From contig NC_092333.1 in the NCBI RefSeq assembly GCF_046630445.1, positions 103,667,501-103,731,500 on the forward strand: a DNA stretch of 64,000 bases, in the 5' to 3' direction. The notes under the pieces were generated by a model. The model was not told the origin of the DNA. It saw nothing but the letters and a program-made list of their open reading frames with translations, and did no database searches. Below, piece by piece: positions 1-9,994 of the stretch; within the stretch, counting starts at the first letter, position 1; every line of letters begins with the position of its first letter. The position numbers and the translations under genes were made by a program. The DNA comes from Rutidosis leptorrhynchoides. Taxonomy: Eukaryota > Streptophyta > Magnoliopsida > Asterales > Asteraceae.

Positions 1-776
1 TTTTATACAGCACTTGCATGAAAACGACCTTGTATGATAAAATGTGTTAGCTTCTGTGATTAAAGCTTTGCATATTTGAAATCTAAACAAAAATTACTTC
101 ATCTTTCATGTAGATATCATAGGCTAATTGTATCTAGATCTTCGGCTAATCGCGTGCGAATGTGACTAGCGAAACTAGAATCGAATCTGTAATTTGCTCC
201 CTGTTTTATACTCTGTGGATTGTGTTTATTGAATGAGCATGTAAGCTTCTGGAATATGAATTTTAACATGATATGTGACTTATTGTTAGTTTATGACAAT
301 CTCTGAAACCTTATGCATTGGGCACAATAGGGCCATACTTTATGTAAATTCTGATTTGAGCTGAAAAACTGAATGTTCAATTTGCATGAATAAACTGTAC
401 AAATTGGCTAAACCAAAATTGCTTGATTTTTGATATGTGTTAGTTTAACTTGTTTGTGAACTATGGCCACTGGTCTTGTATCGATTGCATATTCCTAACT
501 CTGGTTATAGCTAAAACCAAATCAGTGCGCGGTCAGAAACTGACTTCGTGAACCCCAAATGTACCCCTTCTGATTCCTAATTTTTAATTATCGTATGAGA
601 CCCTGGCCGGACTTTTTGGAATTGATTTTGAGTATACTTATGATCTGGAGTTTACCATATTTACTTGAATTTTGTACTATGAGATAATATGCTAAGTTTG
701 CTACATGTACATGAACTTTGTGCACAACGATAAACTGAAATTGTGAAATTAACCAATTATGATCTAAAACGTGTTG

Positions 777-926
777 TTTGACTTAGGTTTGATATGTTGA
801 CCAATATTTGACATGAACCTACTGATGTTGACTTTAGTTGACTACTTTGACCAAGTTTGACTTTCGGTTTGACTTCGGTTGACTTTGTTTGACTTGCATG
901 AATTAGATGACTGTATGTTGACTTCT
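777..926 (+). promoter_or_regulatory. W-box (TTGAC) array in LTR of element A
   Basis: Within about 150 bases I count ten TTGAC[C/T] motifs plus one TTGACA, all on the plus strand. TTGAC[C/T] is the core bound by plant WRKY factors, so the cluster could make the LTR responsive to stress or pathogen signals. That role is inference from motif density; the identical cluster lies at 8005-8154. Confidence 0.5.
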
Positions 927-1560
927 ACTTTGAAACGCGTCGATTCGAGCAATAAGACAACTTATACTATGAAACCACACTTGTTTAAGACATATTTATT
1001 GACCAACTTAAATACATATACTTAGGTTGCATTACTCGGTTATAAACCGTACAAGTAAATTGTCCACTTTTCAATCCGAGCTTTATTCAAAGGTGAGTCT
1101 ACAGTCCCGCTTTTTATATGTTTTCAGGGATGAGAATACATGCTGTTATACTTATATTATCAAATGCTTTTTGTATTGACACGAGTACTATATCTGCATA
1201 TTGAGTTTGTACACAAAGCCTCTAGCTTGAATACTTTAAATACCATCGGTGTAGGCACAATTTAGATGGACGGATCCGTTAGGTTGACAACCTCACCCGC
1301 TATAAAAACTGTGGTGCATTTACTTTGAACATAATACATTCGTACAAGTATATAACATTTTTATGAGGTAAAGGCAGGTATAGTGGATTCTATACTTGGG
1401 TCATTGCTAGTATTCAGGTGCTCATAGATTATGCAAACGTTTCGCAACTTGGAGTTGTACTTGTAAAATCTCGTGGTCAAGGAAACTAAACTATATTTCT
1501 GATAACTGTTTTTCAGATACTATACAACGTTATTTAAAACTGTGGTTTACGAACAAATGA

Positions 1561-1680
1561 GATAAAACTTGACATGGTATTGTCTACGAATATTTGAAAC
1601 TTGACATGGTATTGTCTACAAATGATTGAAACTTGACATGGTAGTGTCAACAAACTTTTGAAATGGGACACGGAGTTGTC
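1561..1680 (+). repeat. Short tandem repeats in LTR of element A
   Basis: The phrase AACTTGACATGGTATTGTC appears near 1568 and 1598, then degenerate near 1630 (GTAGTGTC) and 1662 (GGGACACGGAGTTGTC), at a period of about 30 bases. The 3' LTR carries the same series near 8796-8908. Confidence 0.6.
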
Positions 1681-1930
1681 TAACTTTTAACATTGAACCT
1701 TGGTGGTCTTCCACTAATAACCGTTTTCAAAATGTATTTCTTAAACATACTGTATTGTTTACCTAAAACCTGTAGATTCACTCAACATTGTTGTTGATCC
1801 GTTTTGCATGTTTTATTCTCAGGTATTAATTGCTTCCGCTGTAGAATATTGCTGTTACATAGAAGTCAAGCCAAGCACTGGGACCAGAGTTAACATTCCG
1901 TTAAAGGGATTTTTGACGGGGTGTTAAAGA

Positions 1931-1942
1931 TGGTATCAGAGC
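1931..1942 (+). other. Primer-binding site, tRNA-Met(i) type
   Basis: TGGTATCAGAGC lies five bases after the LTR end. It is complementary to the 3' end of plant initiator tRNA-Met, the usual minus-strand primer of plant LTR retrotransposons. Confidence 0.88.
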
Positions 1943-2857
1943 TTTGGCTATAGGGAACTAGGATACATTAGTGTGTCTAATCGTAGGGCGCATTAGTGAA
2001 GTCTAGTCTATAGCCGTGTGTCTTGGACGACTTTTATGCATCGTACTTACACTGTATGTGTCACTATGCTACATGTAGGGCTACACATTACATCACGTAC
2101 ATATACACCTTACACTCATATGATATGGACTTGAAATGAACACCATACTACAAAACCCATACGTACACGCGACGCGAGATTTAACTAAATTAAGTTGATT
2201 ACGCCATCTTGAACTTATGGAATTATGTCGAATGGAAATGTGAGATAGCGTAATGTAATGACCGGGATTACATTACGGTAACTCATATAGAAGTTCCGAC
2301 ATCGCAAAATAAGGAATTGGGAGCGAGTCAAGTAGGTTACTTGGATAAATACCGTTTAGAACATAAACCGTTTAATTTCAAATATGAGTAGAAATTTACA
2401 CCGTACGATTTAATTGTTATTATAACCTATAAGGAGCGTGTAATCACGTCACAATTCGTTACTACCCAACACTGTCCGTCACCCCTGATTTCGACTTGGC
2501 ACTACGAAGACACTGCCTGGACATACTCATCATCTTATACCACTACTCCTTGCTATTTTTCTTTGCTTACTACTACTCAACGCTGCCTCTCACTACTAGT
2601 CACGACCGATCACTACTTCTCACTGCTTATCATTTTTGATCCACCGACATCTTACTGCAATTATTGTGTAAATGGAGTAAAGACAAATCATATCTTATCA
2701 TATCTATCCAATAGACTTTGTCTAAACACTTTTCCTAAATTTCCTCCGTAAAATACGGAAATCTTTTTTGCTATATATACGTATATCGAGGAGACGAATA
2801 TATCATTCAGTATTCAACACCCATTCATAACAAAAACCCTTTATCCAATCATATAAT
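1943..2857 (+). other. Untranslated leader of element A with an internal TATA box
   Basis: No convincing coding sequence. A pyrimidine- and ACTAC-rich stretch covers about 2500-2640. TATATATA at 2772-2779 lies 79 bases before the ATG of the following ORF, and AACACC/AACAAAAACCC sequence typical of plant leaders lies between. It could serve as an internal promoter; this is inference. Confidence 0.4.
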
Positions 2858-3268
2858 ATGGATTTCTCACTTGATTCCTCGAACTCCTCGAGCTCCAATG
2901 GCAGCATAACCGGAATGAACGAACCAATTAGTCATCATCAATTCTGGATGAATTTGGGATGGGTTCGTAGTCGACTCAATCAATGGAGACAAGAAGAAGG
3001 TGATCCCTTCCACCAACCGAATTCACCTCTTGGTGAAGAACCTGAAGCACTTACCGGCGAACCAATCCGGAACACCATTTTCACCCTCATTTCCAGGATA
3101 TCCCGCCACGAATATCTAATATCCAGAATTCTAGATCTTATTCATCCACTTGTACGAACCGCCAATCATCCCGAAATAGTAGAAGAAGTCAACGAGCTTC
3201 GCGCTCGAGTAATGGCTCTGGAGAATATGGTGCAAAATCTAAGAGCATCAGCAGCACCAGCAGCATAG
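2858..3268 (+). CDS. Small ORF of element A, unknown function; conserved in element B
   Basis: A 136-residue ORF in a non-autonomous retrotransposon. The N-terminus is serine/asparagine-rich (residues about 4-16). The middle holds the motif GDPFHQPNSPL and EALTGEP, then RNTIFTLISRISRHEY. Residues about 105-128 (EEVNELRARVMALENMV) have the heptad spacing of a short coiled coil. A TAG at 3266-3268 ends the ORF, but the same frame continues as a Pro/Thr/Ser-rich tail to a second TAG at 3389-3391, and the homologous stretch in element B (54811-55287) keeps such a tail. The TAG is therefore probably a nonsense mutation of a protein of about 177 residues. I do not recognise a family. A nucleic-acid or Gag-interacting accessory protein is possible but unproven. 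Confidence 0.5.
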   Translation: MDFSLDSSNSSSSNGSITGMNEPISHHQFWMNLGWVRSRLNQWRQEEGDPFHQPNSPLGEEPEALTGEPIRNTIFTLISRISRHEYLISRILDLIHPLVRTANHPEIVEEVNELRARVMALENMVQNLRASAAPAA

Positions 3269-3391
3269 CCAGCACCACCGGTACCATCAACATCACCACC
3301 AACAGCATCAGCTTCACCAACAACAACATCCGCATCCCACACCTCAACATCACACTCGGTACTTCGGATATCAACATCATACACCCCATAG

Positions 3392-4400
3392 ATACCAAGG
3401 AATATTAGTAATTGTGAGTTAAGATGTATTGACTCATTCTTCCTAAAAAAAAATTATATATGTATACTTTATATATATATGGTTTGGAACAATAATAAAT
3501 CTTTTCGTACTAAACTATTACGTGTGAATCTTAACTAGTATGTACTACTTGGTTAAATCATATCACTAATATGCTATGATGTACATCCTTCGTTAATGAC
3601 TTAACAATCATTAATCACTGCTTCAGCACAATAAACTCCATTTCATAATAAACTAAGTGTATTATTCAAATACATGTTTGATTTTTCACTTCTATTTTCG
3701 ATGTACTCGAAACTTTCTAGAAAACATTATTCGTGCCTTGTAAATTTCACAAGAACTTCACGAGCATCAATATCATATACCGAGATATATCAATAAACAA
3801 TGAACGATGAAGTATTGATTCATAACTTCATTAGCGAAATATTTCGCGACAATTATGAAATCTCTAAGGTTTTGGAGATTATCTTCAACCGTAAATCAAA
3901 TGAGTTTAATATTATATTAACTCATTAAATCCATGATTACATCTGAAGAATATATACGAATATATATCTTCATAAAGATTGTAATTAAAAACTCTTCTGT
4001 ACAAACTGTAAATTGTAAAAATATTTAACGGGTAGGTAAAACCCGAGAAATATTTATATCTCACATTAATATGTTACATTATACATTCTTCAAATTCTGA
4101 TTCAATAATCAGTAACTATACTAATTACACTCACAAGATATGTGTATCCGTTCACTAAAGAACAACTACTACATATTCTGATTTTGACCTATCGGAATCT
4201 AAGTAAAGCTTTAGCAAGTGTTATCTTCCAAAAGATCACTATATTCATGAATTATATTCATTTGTATTCTATGATGAATTATCACATCAAACCATCGAAA
4301 TTATCATTCATTACTTTTGAAATCAACAACGCCTATTCGTCGATTACAATCAGCGTTTAATCATCTAAAAATAAAATCTCTTGAAACCATCTCAGATTGA
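3392..4400 (+). other. Non-coding interior of element A
   Basis: AT-rich sequence without a recognisable gene. It is alignable by eye with the same part of element B (about 55320-56860), which argues that it is family sequence and not random flank. It includes the junction-like motif described separately at 4027. Confidence 0.6.
4027..4047 (+). promoter_or_regulatory. Internal junction-like motif AACGGGTAGGT..ACCCGAG
   Basis: AACGGGTAGGTAAAACCCGAG has short inverted arms (CGGGT/ACCCG) and resembles the sequence spanning the end of the interior and the start of the 3' LTR of the same element. Counterparts lie at 55525-55546 in element B and 20850-20870 in element C. It may be a second plus-strand priming site or a relic of an older LTR boundary. 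Confidence 0.45.
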
Positions 4401-4645
4401 TAACCAACGATTCAAATTCGTTAACCTTGAGAATGCTGACGAAGCAGCAAAAGCTATAGATGGTCTTAATGGCCAAAAGTTTGATGATAAAGAATAACGT
4501 ATTGAAAAAGGCTCAGATTTGGAACTGAAAAATGAATTGAGCTAACCATGAAGGAGACCAAGGACAAATACAAGGACCAAACCCTATATTCAAAGAATCC
4601 AGGTAATTCTGGATCCGATGACATCTTTAGAGAATATCTTGCTCC
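4401..4645 (+). pseudogene. Captured poly(A)-binding-protein fragment (RRM3-RRM4 linker), decayed
   Basis: Read forward, bases from about 4401 encode the end of an RNA-recognition motif (RFKFVNLENADEAAKAIDGL, then NGQKFDDKE), followed after a stop and frame slips by a stretch resembling ELK..MKE..DKY and a degenerate LYSKN. In plant cytoplasmic poly(A)-binding proteins the third RRM ends FGFVNFENADDAA...LNGKKFDDKEW, followed by a linker and then the fourth RRM. Order and spacing agree, so this is a host gene piece without introns. It is broken by stops (TAA where Trp is expected) and frame slips and cannot make a working protein. The same piece, differently decayed, is in element B at about 56866-57090. 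The match rests on my knowledge of the family, not on a search. Confidence 0.65.
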
Positions 4646-5913
4646 GAAGTCATGCTGAATTTCTAATGGAAGATGATGATTCACAGACCTTACAATCATC
4701 ATGAACCATGTTACATAACTCTTTCATTCTATTTAACTTCTAAACATATCAAGGAAATATATTTCTTGATGATTCGGTCTTTTTCGGATATTCTGGTAAT
4801 TTGACAAATCAAATTGTGCTATTACCTTTCCTTTCTACTTTGTATATTATGATCATTCAAAACTCCATACCTACGAATTCTGGACCATTACTTGCTCGAT
4901 TTAAAGTCGAGAAGAGAAAACAAGGTGAAAACGGATACTATGATGATGAACCGCGAATGTTTCTTCATTATCACCAGCCATTGATCCGTATTATTTGACC
5001 ATGTATAGAAGAACAAGTTGAAGATCTTCTTGGAGAAAAAGCATGAGTCTTCGAAAATAGGTCAGAATATAAAAGACAAAAAACATGGAAGATCATAAAC
5101 CATTTATATCAATAAGTATTGAAAAACAGAGGAGTGGTAGAATTAAAAATACTGTCACCCTAGAGCATTATAGAAGAACATAGATTCTTCTGGTGGTAGA
5201 CTAAAAAGAAGAATGACTGTGTACACAGTCAAAATAGTAACGAAAATCAAGAGCGGATGAAGCATCTTCACAAAATTTTCGAAAATAGAATTTTGAAAGT
5301 AAGAAGATTGAGGTTGAGAAAATAAGGATGCAGAGATGATTAATTTATATCAAAACTTTTTACCATAGCAACGCGCCAGCCGATTAAGATAATCGTATTA
5401 AATCAAAAAGAAAAGGATTCTAATTTCCTTAATTACCGGATCCAAATCTCACAGATTTCAAACGATTATATTCAAATCCCTTAAATTTAAGAGATTCAAT
5501 TGTGATTACATCGAAAAGTCAAGGCGGACAACTATTACTTCAATACATTCGTTAGTGACATATTCAGTCGTATTTTTACACGTAACCGAATCATTTCATT
5601 CATATTCTTGATGATAAGAAATTCTATACACTTAACTCGTATTCATTACGAAACCGAACGGACCTTAGAAGTCCATCCGTATAGAGATCTCGAAAGATTA
5701 TTTAATCTTATCATATTATTTGACGAAACACTCGTATATGACCAAATTCTATTATTAAAAGAATGTATGAAGGCTTACGTCTGGAAAGACAAACTATTCA
5801 AGCCAAGTATAAACTTTATTTGCAAACTTAGTTATAGAATTCAAGCTCACGTTGAAACGTGGATTTCTAATGATACGAAAATATTTTATTTTCATCAATA
5901 ACTGCCATCATCC
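4646..5913 (+). other. Non-coding interior of element A, second part
   Basis: AT-rich, with blocks similar to element B (for example the TTTGACAAATCAAAT phrase near 4799 and 57538). A 97-codon open frame at 5608-5901 matches nothing I know and I see no equivalent ORF in element B, so I do not call it a gene. Confidence 0.5.
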
Positions 5914-5950
5914 AAATTTCGGGACGAAATTTTCAATAACAGGTGGGTAA
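5914..5950 (+). promoter_or_regulatory. Pre-LTR stem-loop and polypurine-tract region of element A
   Basis: AAATTTCGGGACGAAATTT (5914-5932) is a perfect inverted repeat with eight-base arms around GGA. It is followed by AACAGGTGGGTAA directly before the LTR start TGTAACAACCCG. Plus-strand DNA priming is expected at this point. The stem-loop recurs in elements B, C and D and with one mismatch in E. Confidence 0.7.
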
Positions 5951-8900
5951 TGTAACAACCCGAGTTTTTCCATTAAAACTTCCGTTAAATACTTGACGAT
6001 CGTTAGTTAAATCATACAATTTTCATACTCCAATTTCTTTTTCTCCAGAATAGTTAACAGTGGCTACGTGAAACATTTTCGTATTTAAAGTAATTAAATG
6101 CGTACTTAATCCTTAGTGGATTACTTGAATTAATATGTTATATTAATTAGTGAACTTAATTCGGTTGACGAATTAAACTAGAAACGATACGATTAAAGTT
6201 AATCGCCTAGAAAACTTTTCAGTTAACGGAACTCAGAAAAAAATATAGAATAATTATTCTTAATAATTATTGAACTTATGAAAGAAATTTAATTTATTAT
6301 TTACTTAATGAATTAAACACGGTGATTTTATTTCAACGACTAGTTAACGTTCCAGAGATTCGGTACGGTTAATGGCACTCGAAACGAACCACGCGCGAAC
6401 GAGCTTTTACACAAAACGAGCCCGAGACCCGAGCCCGAGGCCACATGGCCATGACCTCATACCTCATCATCCTTGGTTCCATGAGTAGCCAATGCATGTT
6501 GACTATTAGTTTAGGCCCATGTTTGTTGACTTTTGGTTGTTTAGGACACTAACTATATTCTCTTAATTTCTAAGTAACAAGAGAACATGTCCCATTCTTT
6601 TTCCTATCATTCTTGCTCCATGATTGCAGCCCCATACACACCAAATAATCCCATACCTTCATCCCTACAATTCTCCATCAAGTTTTGATCTCTTGTTTTT
6701 GCTTCTTTGATCAATATTGTTGCTTGCATCGTTCTCTACGCGTTTGTATAAATGATTTTGTGATCAAAGGTATAAACACATAAACTCTAATCTCTAAAAT
6801 CAGATTGTTATTAAGGTTTCATGGATTAGGTTGTCTATTGCTCAAGTCTTGATGTTTGATGAATACTAGATGCGATAAATTGCTCGTCTTGATTGTTTTA
6901 TGCGAAAACCGAATTTGTATTTGATGTGTACAGTAATTTTAATTTTTCAATTGTATGATATTATATTATAATTAGATTCCTTGAGAAAAACTATTGATTT
7001 TAGGCTTTGGATTCGCTTGATTTCATTTCCGGATGATCAAGTTATGGCCAATTGAAATTAACGTTGTATTTTTGTAATTGATCAGAAATCTGGGTTTGAT
7101 AGACCATGAATTGGATTGTGAAATTTACACCATTGGATAGGTAATTTAAAAACAATCAGTTTACACTAGGATATCATGTCGTTTGCTTATGTAAAACCCG
7201 AGATATGCTTGAATTAGTGTAAAAGTAGTTTTATACAGCACTTGCATGAAAACGACCTTGTATGATAAAATGTGTTAGCTTCTGTGATTAAAGCTTTGCA
7301 TATTTGAAATCTACACAAAAATTACTTCATCTTTCATGTAGATATCATAGGCTAATTGTATCTAGATCTTCGGCTAATCGCGTGCGAATGTGACTAGCGA
7401 AACTAGAATCGAATCTGTAATTTGCTCCCTGTTTTATACTCTGTGGATTGTGTTTATTGAATGAGCATGTAAGCTTCTGGAATATGAATTTTAACATGAT
7501 ATGTGACTTATTGTTAGTTTATGACAATCTCTGAAACCTTATGCATTGGGCACAATAGGGCCATACTTTATGTAAATTCTGATTTGAGCTGAAAAACTGA
7601 ATGTTCAATTTGCATGAATAAACTGTACAAATTGGCTAAACCAAAATTGCTTGATTTTTGATATGTGTTAGTTTAACTTGTTTGTGAACTATGGCCACTG
7701 GTCTTGTATCGATTGCATATTCCTAACTCTGGTTATAGCTAAAACCAAATCAGTGCGCGGTCAGAAACTGACTTCGTGAACCCCAAATGTACCCCTTCTA
7801 ATTCCTAATTTTTAATTATCGTATGAGACCCTGGCCGGACTTTTTGGAATTTATTTTGAGTATACTTATGATCTGGAGTTTACCATATTTACTTGAATTT
7901 TGTACTATGAGATAATATGCTAAGTTTGCTACATGTACATGAACTTTGTGCACAACGATAAACTGAAATTGTGAAATTAACCAATTATGATCTAAAACGT
8001 GTTGTTTGACTTAGGTTTGATATGTTGACCAATATTTGACATGAACCTACTGATGTTGACTTTAGTTGACTACTTTGACCAAGTTTGACTTTCGGTTTGA
8101 CTTCGGTTGACTTTGTTTGACTTGCATGAATTAGATGACTGTATGTTGACTTCTACTTTGAAACGCGTCGATTCGAGCAATAAGACAACTTATACTATGA
8201 AACCACACTTGTTTAAAACATATTTATTGACCAACTTAAATACATATACTTAGGTTGCATTACTCGGTTATAAACCGTACAAGTAAATTGTCCACTTTTC
8301 AATCCGAGCTTTATTCAAAGGTGAGTCTACAGTCCCGCTTTTTATATGTTTTCAGGGATGAGAATACACGCTGTTATACTTATATTATCAAATGCTTTTT
8401 GTATTGACACGAGTACTATATCTGCATATTGAGTTTGTACACAAAGCCTCTAGCTTGAATACTTTAAATACCATCGGTGTAGGCACAATTTAGATGGACG
8501 GATCCGTTAGGTTGACAACCTCACCCGCTATAAAAACTGTGGTGCATTTACTTTGAACATAATACATTCGTACAAGTATATAACATTTTTATGAGGTAAA
8601 GGCAGGCATAGTGGATTCTATACTTGGGTCATTGCTAGTATTCAGGTGCTCATAGATTATGCAAACGTTTCGCAACTTGGAGTTGTACTTGTAAAATCTC
8701 GTGGTCAAGGAAACTAAACTATATTTCTGATAACTGTTTTTCAGATACTATACAACGTTATTTAAAACTGTGGTTTACGAACAAATGAGATAAAACTTGA
8801 CATGGTATTGTCTACGAATATTTGAAACTTGACATGGTATTGTCTACAAATGATTGAAACTTGACATGGTAGTGTCAACAAACTTTTGAAATGGGACACG

Positions 8901-9156
8901 GAGTTGTCTAACTTTTAACATTGAACCTTGGTGGTCTTCCACTAATAACCGTTTTCAAAATGTATTTCTTAAACATACTGTATTGTTTACCTAAAACCTG
9001 TAGATTCACTCAACATTGTTGTTGATCCGTTTTGCATGTTTTATTCTCAGGTATTAATTGCTTCCGCTGTAGAATATTGCTGTTACATAGAAGTCAAGCC
9101 AAGCACTGGGACCAGAGTTAACATTCCGTTAAAGGGATTTTTGACGGGGTGTTAAA
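5951..9156 (+). repeat. 3' LTR of element A
   Basis: About 3.2 kb, starting TGTAACAACCCGAG and ending GGGGTGTTA(AA). Its last 1926 bases match 1-1926. The exact end is uncertain by two or three bases because both LTRs share GTTAAAG before they diverge. It holds the second W-box cluster and the short tandem repeats. No ORF of note. Confidence 0.85.
8005..8154 (+). promoter_or_regulatory. W-box array, 3' LTR copy
   Basis: Same cluster of TTGAC[C/T] motifs as 777-926. In the 3' LTR it could drive read-through into flanking DNA. Role inferred from motif only. Confidence 0.45.
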
Positions 9157-9353
9157 GGCGGTTTTCAACCGTTGTTGAATTTGGATGATCTTCTCGGTAG
9201 TTTCTTGTATTATCTCCGGACCCGTAATTTGTCTATCCCCCACTTCACTCCAACAAATCGGAGACTTGCACTTTCTACCATAAAGTGCTTCAAATGGCGC
9301 CATCTCAATGCTTGAATGATAGCTGTTGTTGTAGGAAAATTCTGCTAAAGGTA
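9157..9353 (-). pseudogene. Gypsy integrase fragment (minus strand)
   Basis: The minus-strand translation gives [20 protein letters not shown] followed by [10 protein letters not shown], the stretch after the catalytic core of Tekay-like integrase. It matches the same region of elements C (about 24930-25070) and D (about 46360-46560). It is a remnant only: the left side is cut by the insertion of element A and the right side breaks off at CTGCTAAAGGTA. Confidence 0.8.
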
Positions 9354-9660
9354 AGCATAAAATAACAATAAAGCATCCAAAAGTTAAACATAAGCATAAG
9401 TAAATTTCGATTAGAGGGGTGTGAGCATGTTGTGTAATAAATGTATTGTAGTGTGCTTGTACTTTTATGTTCTATGTAGTGTGCTTGAATGATAGCTGTT
9501 GTTGTAGGAAAATTCTGCTAACGGTAAGCATAAAATAACAATAAAGCATCCAAAAGTTAAACGTAAGCATAAAATAACAATAAAGCATCCAAATGATAGC
9601 TGTTGTTGTAGGAAAATTCTTCAAACGGCGCCAACAAGACTAACTAGTAAGCATAAGTAA
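9302..9660. repeat. Patchwork of repeated integrase and LTR scraps
   Basis: The integrase phrase TGATAGCTGTTGTTGTAGG, with its downstream AAAATTCT, occurs three times (from about 9318, 9489 and 9595). It alternates with AAGCATAAAATAACAATAAA (about 9352, 9525, 9567) and ATAAGTAAATTTC (about 9396, 9652). The junctions lie inside otherwise unrelated sequences, as expected from template switching or end-joining repair. Confidence 0.6.
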
Positions 9661-9994
9661 ATTTCTAAGCGTAATTAAGCATCCAAAACCCAAAGTAATT
9701 GTTATTATAAAATAACAATAAATATTTCACAGTCATAATATTCCGATTACGACAAAAGTTAAACATGTACGCAGTACGCAGTTCGTTCGAAACGTCAATT
9801 GACACTAACGGTCATAAAAGCATTCGGGGATCGAGTTAAGTGATTACACACTTAATAGCACGTTGTAAGGTATTAATGAAAGTAATTAATCATTAAATAA
9901 GATCCCAGAGCATAAACTAGCTCAGTACGCACATATACGCAGTTTTGTGAAAGCATAAAGCACAAAAGCAAGTTGAAAAAGCCGGGTCGTTACA
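9661..9994 (-). repeat. Gypsy-type LTR fragment, 5' end, minus strand
   Basis: The stretch ends in GCCGGGTCGTTACA, the reverse complement of an LTR start (TGTAACGACCCGGC) of the same general kind as element E. No internal region follows. A truncated LTR. Confidence 0.5.

Larger units (their letters stand above)
1..1926 (+). repeat. 5' LTR of element A (3' portion only)
   Basis: Direct repeat of 7229-9154. Differences I noticed include bases near 87, 551, 610, 970, 1147 and 1388. It ends in GGGGTGTTA just before the primer-binding site. It contains a W-box-rich stretch and, near 1560-1680, three short repeats of the phrase ACTTGACATGGTATTGTC. Confidence 0.88.
1..9156 (+). mobile_element. Element A: large non-autonomous LTR retrotransposon, 5' end outside window
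   Basis: Bases 1-1926 recur at 7229-9154 at a constant offset of 7228 with no indel and about six substitutions noticed by eye. These are the two LTRs; the 5' copy lacks about its first 1278 bases because the window starts inside it. Between them lie a primer site, about 4 kb of mostly non-coding sequence with one small ORF and a decayed poly(A)-binding-protein fragment, and a pre-LTR stem-loop. No gag, protease, reverse transcriptase or integrase is recognisable, so the element must have been copied in trans (LARD-type). About 0.3% LTR divergence suggests a recent insertion. It landed in a minus-strand gypsy integrase fragment that resumes at 9157. The target duplication cannot be checked because the left flank is missing. 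Confidence 0.85.

Noticed and set aside
5608..5901. 97-codon ORF near the end of element A
   Set aside because: No motif, no equivalent in element B, and AT-rich codon content like its non-coding surroundings.
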